From Arabidopsis thaliana (Eukaryota; Streptophyta; Magnoliopsida; Brassicales; Brassicaceae), in assembly GCF_000001735.4 (NCBI RefSeq), contig NC_003071.7, positions 1,499,001 to 1,563,000 of the forward strand: a stretch of 64,000 nt of DNA, given 5' to 3'. This document shows positions 49,300 to 61,200 of the stretch, in pieces. A program made the translations under genes and the position numbers. How positions within the stretch are numbered: the stretch's first letter is position 1; each line of letters begins with the position of its first letter. The notes beneath the pieces are model-generated. The model saw only the letters and a program-made list of their open reading frames with translations. It was not told where the DNA came from and ran no database searches.

Positions 49300-50516
49300 T
49301 TCAGGTAACTAAATTACACCGAATTAGTTTTGCAAACTAGCTTAAGAAGCGTTTGCAGAAACTTGTTTCACGTTTCACAAACTCACTCAACTATGAGCGT
49401 TCGTGGAAACTAGAGATGTTTGTATAAGACACTGTCCACAACAATCGCTACGTAGCATTTGCAAATCAGTTAGAAAGAGGAGAAAGAAAGAAGTAAAAAC
49501 GTTCTTCGATACACCTTCCGCGTAAGCACCCAAAGATAATAGCAAAACTATTTTTAGAAGATTTAGAATTTTTTTTAAAATAAATTCAAAAAATTCTCAA
49601 TCCGTCTAGAGCAATAAGCTAAAAACTGACTTTTTATTGAATTGAGATTGTAAGAGCTCAAAAACCGAATTGAGAAACAAGTACAAATTTATTTGAAACA
49701 ACGATAACAATAATAAATTAGAACAACAGTAAATAAAGACAAAAAGTAAAACACGGAGAAAAGATATGATATATTTTTCTTTAATTCAATAAATCGACCG
49801 TAACTGCTTTTTGGATAATCACGATTTATGAATGTCAGGATACATCCGATCACAAACTAATACCCGAGCACACGAGTATTAGACTCAAGCAAACTTGATC
49901 TACGATATAATCTCGAAACTACTAAACTAAGAACTTACTTTTAAGAAGCAAGAGAGAGCATAGACTTTAGAACTTAGAGTGTTTTGTGTTTCCGATCTTG
50001 AAAAATAATGAGAGGCTATGTTTCTTTATATAGTAGAGGGAGATAGGATTTTTAGAGAATATTCTCAGGATATGGCATATTTTTAGAATATGGCATATTT
50101 CGAGAATATTCTCAAGATATTGCATATTTTTAGAATATACTATATTTTGAGAATATGACATATTTTGAGAATATGACATATTTTGAGAATATTGAATATT
50201 TCCATAAGATTCAACTCAACAAGCAGAATAACTCACACGCATGACGGTCCACAAGCCCGATAGCCTTCAAGTTAGCGTCGTGACAACCCTACAATCCGCA
50301 GCCCGACACATGCCCGGTTCAGTTCGGTTTGGTTTGGCCAAAGTTTCCCACTTTACACCTTTATTTCTCATTCAATACAACTTCATTTTTGACGTATGAG
50401 TATACCACCTTGTAGTACTCTTTACCAGCTTTCCAATGCACTAACGACCCAACAATTCCGTTCAGCCGTTTGGCCGGAAAGTCATCGGAAAAATATTATG
50501 TCAAAAATTTCCAACA
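49300..50516 (-). repeat. Copia LTR-like region shared between two coding remnants
   Basis: On the minus strand, 50516 begins TGTTGGAAATTTTTGACA, a usual Copia LTR start. It is preceded by a purine-rich GTGTGGGAT tract, the expected polypurine tract. The region runs to about 49300, just before the gag fragment; the exact left end and primer-binding site are not resolved. It contains a short tandem repeat at 50050-50210. Confidence 0.6.
50050..50210. repeat. 16-17-bp tandem repeat inside the LTR-like region
   Basis: Imperfect copies of ATATTTTGAGAATATGAC repeat here; open frames across it are artefacts. Confidence 0.85.
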
Positions 50517-51295
50517 ATCCCACACATGAATAGAAATAAGTCTAAACATATGACGAATTTACTAATCATATGGACTAATCCAACTAGCTAGACTAGATAG
50601 ACCTTCGAGAGTATACACGAAAACTAACTGTGTCTGAGTTGGTGGTGTTTTTCAGCTTTGAACCTACTCATTGTTAGTACCTATCGAGTTTACTCGGCCT
50701 TATGGTGAACATGATGTCTTGAACCATCCAGAGTTTAATGCAAACTTAGACAACATGTATAACACAACTTCATTTTCTCTTAGAACGAGGTTCTCTATTT
50801 GTGTTCACTGTGGCCTTGAACATGCCTTTTTAATCATGAGTGAACTTGGAGAGTATAGCCTCACATATTCTACTAGAAACGGCCCCATTTCACACTCACA
50901 AGATGATTTTCTAATTGCTTGTATTTTAAAGAAGTATCTTGTAAGTACTTCACAAATCTTACAAAGCTAGGTTCAAATCTTTAAAAGCAATGCTTTTTCC
51001 TTTACACATACACGAAGCACTATACATCATTTTAGGAACTAGAAAGAGACAACAGTCTCTCAGTGCTTTAACAAATTTAGTTTGATTTAGTTGTCTCTTT
51101 GAACTTGTGTCATGGGATCTCCAATCTTTGTAGGTGGGGTTACCATCAAACTTCCTCTTAGGTGGTAGGCTTTAAACCCATTCCTCTTGATGATCTTGAA
51201 ACTTGATCTCGATTCAAACCTTTTGTAAATGGATCCGCTAGGTTGTCAGCTGACTTGATGTAATCGATCGTGATTACTCAAGTTGAGATAAGTTG

Positions 51296-52966
51296 TCAAA
51301 TAGTTTTATGTCGTCGTCTGATGTGACAAGATTTACGATTATATAGGGTACTTTGTGCCCTGCCTATAGCTAATTGGCTATCAAAGTGCACACGTATTGT
51401 GGGCACAGGTTTCCCCCACATTGGGATGTCTTCTAAGAAATTATTGAGCCATTCGTCTTCCGCTATAGTTGTATCGAACGCTATGAATTCAGATTCCATA
51501 GTTGATTTGGCTAACACAGTTTGTTTGCAAGATCTCCAAGATACTGCTACACCTCCAAGTGTAAAGATGTATCCACTTGTGGATTTAAAGTTTTTGAAAT
51601 CTGCGATCCAGTTGGCATCACTGTAACCTTCCAAAACTGCGGGTTCTTTACAATAATGTAAGCCATGATCTTTGGTATAACGTAGGTAGTTCAAAAATCT
51701 AGTTATAGCCTTCCAATGCTTATGTTCTGGATTGCTTGTGTAGCGACTAAGTACATTTACAGAGTGCCTAGATCCGGTCTTGTACTGTTTGTCAAGTACA
51801 TTAAATTGCCAATTACTCTTGCATATTCTACTTGTTGCATAGGTTCACCCGAGTTTTTGGTCAAGTGAAGTTGAGGATCTACTCGAGTTTTTGCAATCCC
51901 ATTTGAGGAATGCTTGAAACGATCAAGTATCTTCTCAGCATAGTGGGTTTGAGACAAGGTAAGGCCTTCATCAGTTCATATGATTTTTATAACCAAAATA
52001 ACATTTGCTAGATCCAAGTCTTTCATTTCAAAATATCTTTTGAGCATGTTTTTAGTTTGATTTATGATATCTGTATTGCTCCCCAAAATGAGTATATAAA
52101 CATAACAAAATGTACCATATTGGAGTAATTTTGAAATATATGCATTTGTAATATTCATTAATGGTATAATTATTAGACATCATAACAAAGTCAAATTTCT
52201 CATGCCACTACTTAGGAGCCTGTTTGAGTCCGTATAGTGACTTCACAAGTTTACATACTTTGTGTTCTTGTCCTGGGATAACAAACCCTTTAGGTTGTTT
52301 CATGTAGATTTTTCTCTTCCAAATCTCCATTTAAAAAGGTTGTTTTTACATCCGTTTGATGGATTTCAAGATCTAGTAAGGCTGCAATGCCTATGAGCAT
52401 CTTGATTGAAGATATTCTCGTTACCGGAGAATAGGTATCAAAGAAATCTAAACCTTTTTTTTTGTCGAAATCCTTGTACCCCAAGCCTAGCCTTGTACCT
52501 ATCAATATCACCATTCGTTTTCTTTTTTATTGTGAAAATTTTATTTCTTCCCCAATGGTTTAGAGCCTTGGGGTAGATATGCTATCTCGTAAGTATGATG
52601 TTGCAAAATAGAGTCTATTTCAGTATTGACTGCTTCCTTCCAATAAGGTGCATCAAGGGTAGACATTGCTTCTGAATAGGTTTTGGTACGTTTTCAGCTA
52701 AAAACGCCATCAAGAAATCATCACATAAAGATTTCTCTTTCAAGCTCTTTTGATCCGCCTAGGATGTTCTTCAAGTTCCTGTTCTGTTTCTTCAACAGTA
52801 ATAGTACCCAAAGTATTGTCTTCAGCTTCCGAGGTTGCTGCATCTCGTTGTTCAGAAGTTCGTTTTTGATCTTTTTTATAAAGGAAAACATCTTTAAAAA
52901 CGATGAATTTGTTGATTCCATAACTGTATTTTCATGGATATTTGGAATACCTGATTTATACACCAA
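51296..52966 (-). pseudogene. Copia pol remnant: integrase end, reverse transcriptase, RNase H
   Basis: Minus-strand pieces in the expected order: integrase C-terminus (about 53030-52720, DCIFIGYAHNSSAYRFLVYK), reverse transcriptase start (GLDFFDTYSPVTRISSIKM, TTFLNGDLEE), RT end, and RNase H ([28 protein letters not shown]). Frames are broken by stops and shifts. The RT active site reads CYVYILILG where family members have YVDD, so the catalytic aspartates are lost. Confidence 0.85.
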
Positions 52967-53031
52967 AAATCGATAAGCACTACTGTTGTGCGCATATCCG
53001 ATGAAGATACAGTCTACGGTCTTAAGCCCAA

Positions 53032-53830
53032 CTAGAATTTAACCCGTGGTACACCACGGAACAAATATTTTATTCATATATATAATAATATTAAATTTTA
53101 CTATTTTTAATATAGTATTAAAATTATATAATTTTATATTAATGTTATAACTAAAAAAATTGGTTATGATAAAATAATAAAATAAAAATTTAACTTGTGT
53201 TATATCAATCCGAACCCGTTCCGCTATATTTTATATCAATTCAAACACGTCCCGCTATATTTCTCATGATATCTTTTTTTTATTTATAAGTTTAAATATT
53301 AATAATGTATATGAGAGTAAGTTAAGAGCTGGAATTTTGAGGATATTCCTTTGTTTGAAGATTTGATTTGATTGTGCACCATTTTGAGGTTAAGATCGTG
53401 TATATGGAATTAGTTGTGATTGTGATTTTATGCCAAAAAAGTTATGGAATTTTGAATTCCATGGAATATTCAAACCAAGATAAGGAATGTTTTTAGGTGC
53501 ACATGTAATTGGGTTTGCTCATTTTACGGGTTCGCAAATGTATTTTGGTTTGTTTTACAATGTTTGTTTTAATTTATTGCCAAAAATTAATACAGTTAAT
53601 TCAAATAGTTCAAATTTTGGATGTTTTAAGATTTAGTGAATATCGTAGGTGAGATAAGAAAAAGATAATTTATTGTATTTTGCGTGACATATGGGATTGC
53701 CATATATTTCGAATATTTTTTGTTTGTTACCCAATTAATTGCTATAAAAAATTCAAACCATTAATTAAAAAAAAATAATTAAAATCTAGTGGCAGTCATT
53801 GTAAATAAGTCTCAACTACAAGATTTATTT
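53032..53830 (-). mobile_element. Helitron-like insertion (ATREP type), 3' end resolved
   Basis: On the minus strand the sequence ends with a short hairpin (arms CCGTGG/CCACGG at 53044-53059) followed by GTTAAATTCTAG and then T. CTAG next to T and a hairpin about 10 bp inside are the hallmark of Helitron 3' ends. The junction falls exactly where Copia integrase coding resumes. The other end is not resolved; 53830 is an estimate. Confidence 0.65.
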
Positions 53831-53949
53831 CACAAAATGGCTGCAAAAATGTATAGGTAGATTGTGACCTTTTTGGGAGGTGGTACAACCACTTTTGCTA
53901 GGCACCCCCACACTTTTAGGTATTTGTACGAAGGTACTGTGCCTTTCTA

Positions 53950-54600
53950 AAGTTCATGTGGTGACTTTGTAGTCACTTTATGTGGTATCCTGTTGAGGAT
54001 GTAGTTAGTGGTAAGCAAAGCTTCCCCCCCCCCCCCCACACACACACATGTTCTGGGCTAATCCAGATTCCTGCTGTCATTACAGACATTTTGACCAGTC
54101 CAGCCTTAACAAAACCCTTTCTCAGATACACCCCATGTTTCTTAATCACTACCTTATCAGACTCAAAGTTAACGGTAAAGCCATTGTTGCTTAGCACTGT
54201 TCCAGAGATGAGATTCTTCTGCATGTCAGGTACATGCTTCACGTTTTACAGAATAAGCTCACGTCCTGAAGTCAGCTTCAATCTTCAACATCGCCGTGTT
54301 ACCCATGAAGGGTTTACTTGTTCTTCACATAGGTGGAGAACATGGTCCTATCAGAGTAGATGTGTGCGGTTGCACCGATGTCCTAGTACCACTCCACTTG
54401 GTTGTCTTCCACTATGTTATATTTTCAGTGACCACTGCAACCATATCTTCTTCAGTTAGGTTTGTCTGGCTCTTGATATCCTTGGCTTTGCTCTTGCAAA
54501 CATCAGCTTTGTGTCCAATCTTGCTACAATGATGACACTTTCCTTTGAACTTCCGCTCATGTTTGCTCTTCTTGAAATTTGTTGTCGATGAAACCTTCAA
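53950..54600 (-). pseudogene. Copia gag zinc knuckle and gag-pre-integrase remnant
   Basis: Minus-strand CHHCSKIGHKADVC (CX2CX4HX4C, near 54500-54545) is a retroviral-type zinc knuckle. Further along, VPDMQKNLISGTVLSNNGF is the typical segment between protease and integrase. The integrase core expected between here and 53030 is missing. A C-run with CA repeats lies at about 54025-54049. Confidence 0.8.
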
Positions 54601-55281
54601 GTTCTTCTGAGGAATAGAGAACTCTTACACCTAGATACTTTCTGATTTTTTGTGTTAGATCTCTTCCCTTTGACTAGGCTTAGGAGTCTCTATATATACT
54701 TCACTAATCACTGGCAGCTGTACTTCTGAAACTATTTCATCATCTCTCCGTGAAATGACATACCTCGAGACGTTTGCTTTATGCCGATCATGGAGGAGAA
54801 GTAGTACTGGTTTATAAAGTATATTACAATACCGGATTAACTCTGAACCCTCCAATCTTTAAACACACAATGGAAATGTGAGTGGTGACTAAAATTACTT
54901 GAATTGAAAACTTGATAACAATTACATTTATTAATGTACCAAATCTTATTTCTAGCGGCAAATGAAAGAGAAATGTATTTGTGATGATAGGAAAGTACTG
55001 CTTAGTAAATTTGGTGGAGATATGGTATTAGACAAACGCAGTAGAGATAATAATTATAACAAAGGCATAATCCATAAACCAAATTAAATTAACAACATTA
55101 AAAAAACAAAGAGCACAGTGAAGTGCAAAAAAAAAAATTAAAAAAAAATTAGTTTGCAGTATCCGAGTTTTATTCAGATAATAATGATACGAAATCCCCA
55201 ACATGGGAAAAAAAAGTAAGAAAGCAAAATGGATGTTGTGCACACAAAAAGAAAGAAAAAAAAGCATTGGATGTATATACA

Positions 55282-55830
55282 TCAAGCTTTGATCTCAAAC
55301 CTTGAATACTTAATGGATCCGATGGAGATATCGATTTCAATGAGATTATCTTCTTCGGTAAAATCGTTAATTTCATTCAATAGATCAAAGAGCCTGAAAT
55401 CTTGTACTTTGTTGTGGATATAGAGATGGTTCTTGTTACTATTGTAGTGGTGACCAAGGTAGTGACCACTCGGTAAAGACAGCTCTATGAGGCTCTCATC
55501 ATCCGGGATTGCGCCATCGTCATCCTCTTCATTGGTCTTCTCCAGGTTTTCCTCCGATTTCCCGGTAATATCTTTGGTGGCAATATAGTGTCCTTCTTGA
55601 TCTTGATCTTGTTTTGATGATTGTATTGAAGAATGAGGAAGTGAGATTGGGAAGAAGAAAGAGGAGAAGAACAAAGCAGTACAAGTAAGGAGGAGATGTA
55701 AGAAGCGAATGCCAAGGATGTGAAGAAGTGGAGGGGCGAGGAGAGAGACCCATGAAAAAGGTCTCTTCAACAAAATTGAAGCCAAACTCATCAAAACGTA
55801 TTCTTCTTCTATGTTATTCTCAGGATTCAT
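55282..55830 (-). CDS. Small membrane-associated protein of unknown function
   Basis: A single-exon gene of 182 codons plus stop starting at the ATG at 55830 (MNPENNIEEEYVLMSLASIL). Two hydrophobic stretches follow within the first 65 residues (VSLLAPPLLHILGIRFLHLL and TCTALFFSSFFFPI), and the rest is hydrophilic and acidic, ending IEIDISIGSIKYSRFEIKA. No known domain is recognised. The intact frame, compositional structure and position (about At2g04480-04495, where small transmembrane proteins are annotated) support a real gene. Function cannot be inferred. Confidence 0.7.
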   Translation of the reverse strand: MNPENNIEEEYVLMSLASILLKRPFSWVSLLAPPLLHILGIRFLHLLLTCTALFFSSFFFPISLPHSSIQSSKQDQDQEGHYIATKDITGKSEENLEKTNEEDDDGAIPDDESLIELSLPSGHYLGHHYNSNKNHLYIHNKVQDFRLFDLLNEINDFTEEDNLIEIDISIGSIKYSRFEIKA

Positions 55831-55859
55831 TTCAACTCTCAAATAATATGAAACCCTAG

Positions 55860-58064
55860 AAAAAAAAGAAGAAGAAAAAAAAAACCAAGTGGGTTGATGT
55901 ATAAGAACTTAAGTACTAGGGTTTGGATTCTTAGTCGGAAAGTGCTTTGTAACTTTATTTAGGAATATCATCAAAAAAGAAAGGCTATTAATAGTAATAC
56001 CACCCTAGGTAAATGCAAGATTGGTTATATTAATGAAAATAGAAAACCAGAAACCAGTACATTGTTTGTTTTGCTTCGAGATTTGAGGTGCAACAACAGC
56101 TCCAACCTGCACTCACTACTCCCGATTTTCCAAAATATTACCCACTAATTATATAATTTCGACTAGTTTTACTCTAATGTATTACTATGCATTCCTCTTG
56201 AAAAATAATGCATCTAATTTTAGAAATTTCTTCAATGATATTTCTTATAAGAAAAAGTAATCTACACCTTTGTTAAATAACTTCACAATATTTAATAGCA
56301 GAAGTTACATCATCATCTTTTACTTAACTTCAATATTCCCCATCCATATCTATTAATTGACCCAAAAAAATATAACCTAAACAAGTACATTTATAATAAG
56401 AACTTGAGCATCTGAAACTGATTCTCTTGGAGACTTCAAAGTCACAAAACCCTTGAGCTTTGAACTTTGTACACTCTCCAAGGCATAGAGAGTTGGTAAG
56501 CCATGTGCCACCATCGGGCGTCATCTTACTTACTTTAAGATTATACAATTATAGTAAGTTTAAAAACCAAAGATAATGCGACAACAATACTTATCAATAT
56601 CAGGGTGGTCAAATTATCCGTTGATTCGTTTTGTTTTGTTCAAAAATTTGAATTCTTTAATGTTTCGAAGCAATAAAAAGCTAGTATGAAATAAAAAAAT
56701 TCGAATATGAAACAAATCACATATACTTGCCATGATCCATACATTTTATATGTGTATACTTAGTTGTTAATTAGCGCTTAAATAATATCCATAAATTTTT
56801 GGTAGTCATGTCTTAAAAGTATAATGTAGAATAATAATTTTAAGTTTGTAACCATTTTATATAGTAACATCATGGTTACAAACTATGGAACTTAACTACT
56901 AAAAGCTATTGAATTTGTAGTCCAGATATAAATAAACACTATTAAGTGATAATACATAAAAAGACTAAATCAATTTTTTTTTTAAAAAATTTGTGATAGT
57001 TAACGCATCATTATATATATGCAAATACAAAGAAGAAAAATGAAATTCCTACAAAAAAGAAGGTGCCACTTGTCGGCCAGATGCAAACCTATATCTAGGT
57101 TGCCTATTGTTTGCAATATAGGCTACAAAAAACCTTGAAACTATGAATCTGATTAATTATACTTATCCAACTAATCTTTTGATTAACCAAAGCTTTAGTT
57201 AATGGTCTCGAAAGGAATGTTGTTTACCTACGAATATGGCCCAATCTTAAAGTTAGGAACCATCTTAAACTTACGAGTATGCATGAAACTCTAACTGTTT
57301 TGAGTACACTCAATTGTTTTTGTTAGTTTATCATTTTAAATGTGAATATGCAGTCTGGTGTAATTACTTGTTTTATACACATTAATAAAAGTGTTTGATA
57401 TCAATTAATCTTTTATAAAATTACCAAAACAAATAAACAATTTTTTAATATCATGGTCACCTCTATCAAAAAGATATTTGAATCACACGTAAACATTTAA
57501 CCGACCAACGAAATAAATTGACTAAAAAATAATACTCTTTTTAATAATTAAACTTTAAAGTTAAACTTTTTTAATTTTTGTGATTTCCATTTTTTTTATA
57601 ATTTTAAACCAATGATATTTAATGATTTGTTTTGAAATTTAAAATTCATCAATAATAACTAATAAGTAGTGCATTGAAAACCTAAAAAACTCTTCTTTTT
57701 TTACAACAAATTGTTTTCTAAAAAATCAATTAATAAGAAACTGAAGGAGTATTATCTAAATGAAAATTAACTAAAGGATGAAAAGAATGGATCAATGTTT
57801 TAGTGGACATAACCCAAACCTTTAGAAATAAAAGCGATGGCGAGAATCGTAAAAACAAAAGAGAAGTAGAGTTGTAGACACAAATAGAGTACTGTGTCCA
57901 AGTAATGCCGTGAGAAATGGGTTTAAAATTTAGTGTTTATCAAAAATAATATTTTTAGTGGGTCGTGACAACAATGTTACGCTGCAACATCCCACCAATC
58001 TTTGAGACGTTCGACCTATTACGAAATAATGTGGGAGGTAATATTTCTCGAAATCTCTCGTTTT
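55860..58064. other. AT-rich intergenic DNA with MITE-like remnants
   Basis: Besides the possible defensin-like exon at 56330-56548, nothing with coding character is visible. The stretch at about 57440-57770 ends with GAAACTGAAGGAGTA, reminiscent of common plant MITE ends. Confidence 0.4.
56330..56524 (-). pseudogene. Possible orphan exon of a cysteine-rich (defensin-like) peptide
   Basis: From an ATG at 56524 the minus strand encodes about 64 residues with six cysteines (SLCLGEC, GFC, FRC, KCTC). The CX3C and CXC spacing recalls plant defensin-like mature peptides. No signal-peptide exon was found upstream. It could be a decayed DEFL gene or chance. Confidence 0.3.
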
Positions 58065-58069
58065 TGTCC
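58065..58069. repeat. Target-site duplication of the Copia element, left (TGTCC)
   Basis: TGTCC immediately precedes the left LTR and recurs at 63057-63061 after the right LTR. Five bases is the normal Copia duplication length. Confidence 0.9.
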
Positions 58070-58252
58070 TAATAGAAACAATTTTGTTAGAGACGAGAGA
58101 AAGAAGAAAGGTAAAATTTCTCTGTATTTCTCATTAAATGTAATAATAGTACAGAGTGTTTCTTTTATAGTAAGTGGCAAAACCCGGTTTATCTTATACC
58201 GGTTTACATTACTGAAACAAATGTATGGTTATCTCTAAACCACACTCTATTA
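58070..58252 (-). repeat. 3' LTR of the Copia element (183 bp)
   Basis: It matches the other LTR with about five substitutions by eye, plus a 32-bp segment (near 58130-58165) absent from the other copy. On the minus strand it is preceded by the purine tract CTTGAGGGGGCA (58253-58264). Confidence 0.93.
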
Positions 58253-58276
58253 TGCCCCCTCAAGATGGCATGTACT

Positions 58277-61200
58277 TCAATGACATCTTGCCAACAATAG
58301 ACTTGAACTGTGTCGGGTACAGAGACTTGGTAAACACATCTGCCAGCTGAAGATAGTAGTCACATGTAGAATTTTAATCGGACCACTCATAATTCTGTCT
58401 CTAACGATGTGACAATCCAGCTCGACATGCTTGGTCCGTTCGTGAAATACAGAATTGTTCGCAATATGTATTGCCGTTGTAGAATCACAGAAGAAAGCCA
58501 CAGGAGCATGTTGAGGTACTTGAAGATCAGATAAGAGATGAACTAACACACAATCTCTCTGACAGCATATTGCATAGCACGGTACTCAGATTCTGCAGAA
58601 GAATGAGACGCCATTTGCTGCTTCTTAGATTTCCAAGAGATCATTGATTCACCTAAAAACATGCAATAGCCAGAAGTAGATCTTCTTGAATCACGACATG
58701 AAGCCCAATCTGCATCCGTAAATCCTTTAAGAACAAAGTCAGAAGTAGCAGAATAGAACAAGCCATTTCCAATTGTGCCTTTTATATATTGCAGGACTTT
58801 AAGAATAGCTTTCATATGTGACCCTTTTGGTGCTGAAGTGAATTGACATAACTTGTTCATAGCGTAAGTGATTTCTGGACGAGTTATAGTCAAATACATC
58901 AGTTTCCCTACCAATCTTCGATAAGAAGCCGAATCATTAATGACAGGTTCAGCTCCATCACCAACTAACTTGATACTCGGTTCCATCGGAATAGCAGATG
59001 GCTTACAAGCCAACATACCAGTTTCTTCTAAGATATCCAGGGCATATTTCCTCTGACAAACAGATATACCCGAGGCAGATCTTGCAACTTCTAATCCGAA
59101 GAAATATTGCAAAGATCCCAAATCTCTAAGTTTAAAAGCTTTCTTCAAATCATCTTTTAGATTTGCAACCTCTTCATCATTGTTGCTAGCTATTACTATG
59201 TCATCTACATAGACAAGAACAGCAATGTACCTGCCATTGTTGTTTTTTCACAAATAGAGTGTGATCAGCATGAGACTGTTGAAAGCCTAGAGACAGCAAA
59301 GTAGAACGAAACTTCAAAAACCATTGTCTCGAATCTTGTTTTAGTCCATAAAGAGACTTCTTTAGCTTGCAAACTGCATTAGGAGGTATTTCCTCTCCTT
59401 CTTTTGGTGTATATCCTGGCGCTAGGTTCATGTAAATCTCTTCATACAAATCCCTATTAAGAAACGCATTAGATATATCCAGCTGATGAAGACTCCACTT
59501 CTTAGCAGCTGCAACTGCAAGTAAGGTCTTAACTGTTGTCATTTTTGCCACTGGAGAGAAGGTATCTTCAAAATCAACTCCTTCTTGTTGCGTGTAGCCT
59601 TTTGCTACTAAACGAGCCTTATAACGTTCTAAGGTTCCATCAACATTGAGTTTAACCTTGTAAACCCATTTGCAACCAATGGCCTTTTTATTTGAAGGCA
59701 AAGAACAAATCTCCCATGTAGCAGTGCCTTCTAGAGCCTGCAACTCTGCATTCATAGCCTTAATCCAATCATCAGACTTCTTAGCTTGAAAAAAGGAAGA
59801 AGGTTCTGAAAACTTTGTAACTGAACAGATATAAGCTCGATATGGAGTTGAAAGTTGATCATAAGACATATAGTCAGAAAGTGGATATTGAACTCCTTTT
59901 CTCGATAGATTACAAAAGTAATCCTTCAAATGAGCTGGTTGTTTACTCTCTCTTTTAGATCGAGAGGTTGAAGTTGTAGGAACTGATTTCGGAGCTGAAT
60001 CCTCATGTGAATCATTGACAGAATCATTCACAACTGTAAGAGGTTCACTCAAAATAGGAGCCTCACTCACAACTACAGGAATGTTACTGTCAACAATTTC
60101 TGTATCATTCTCAATAAGAGATTCATTTATGCTGCCAAAAATATCAGAGAAAGGACCAGCAGAATCACCTGAACTGAAGGGAAATCTGGTTTCATGGAAA
60201 ACAACATTCCTTGAAATATGAATGGACTTGGTTTCCAAATCCAATAACTTGTATCCTTTGTAACCACTAGGATATCCCAGAAAGATACAAGCTTTGGCTC
60301 TTGGCTGAAATTTGTGTCTGTTCTTCGACGAAGTTGAACTGTAACAAAGACAGCCAAAGACACGTAAGCCTGTATTTTGGTTTCTTTGAAGTAAGAACTT
60401 CATAAGGAGACTTATTCTTCAGTAGTGGTGTGGGAAGTCTATTGATAAGGAAGACTGCGGTGAGAACACAATCTCCCCAATACTCTTCAGGAACCCGTGA
60501 CTGAAACATCAATGACCTTGCAACATTTAGAATATGTTGATGCTTGCGTTCAACAACTGAGTTTTGTTCTGGAGTCTCTGGACATGAATGATATGCGATG
60601 ATACCTTTCGACTTGAACAAATTCACAAACTTAAGCTCAGGTGCATTGTCAGACCGGACTGCTTTCACCACTGTCTTATATTGAGTCTCCACCATCTTCA
60701 AGAAATCAGGGAATATCTACAATACATCAGATTTTGCTTTCAACAAATACAACCAGGTGACCCTAGTATGATCATCCACAATGGTTAAAAAGTATTTGTA
60801 TCCTTATGATGTAGAAACAGAAAACGGTCCCCATATATCAATGTGTAAGAGATCAAAAGCAGATTCACAGATGTTATTCTTGGATGGAAATGATAATCGT
60901 TTCTGTTTGGCCAAGGGACATATAACACAATGAAAATCATCTTTATTCCTTTGTTTGAAACCAAGTACATCTGTAACAAGATCTGTTTTGACATTAGATG
61001 AATGACCTAGTCTACTATGCCATAAACTAGAGTCAACAAGAATTGCAGAAAAAACAAGTGGTTGAGTTGAATTCTTCACGAGAAATTGCATATCCAAAAC
61101 GTAGAGATTTGAAATCTGTTCCCCTTTACCAATCATCAACCCCTTGATATGATCTTGTATCATGCAACAACTTTCATCAAAACTTACACGATATCCCAAA

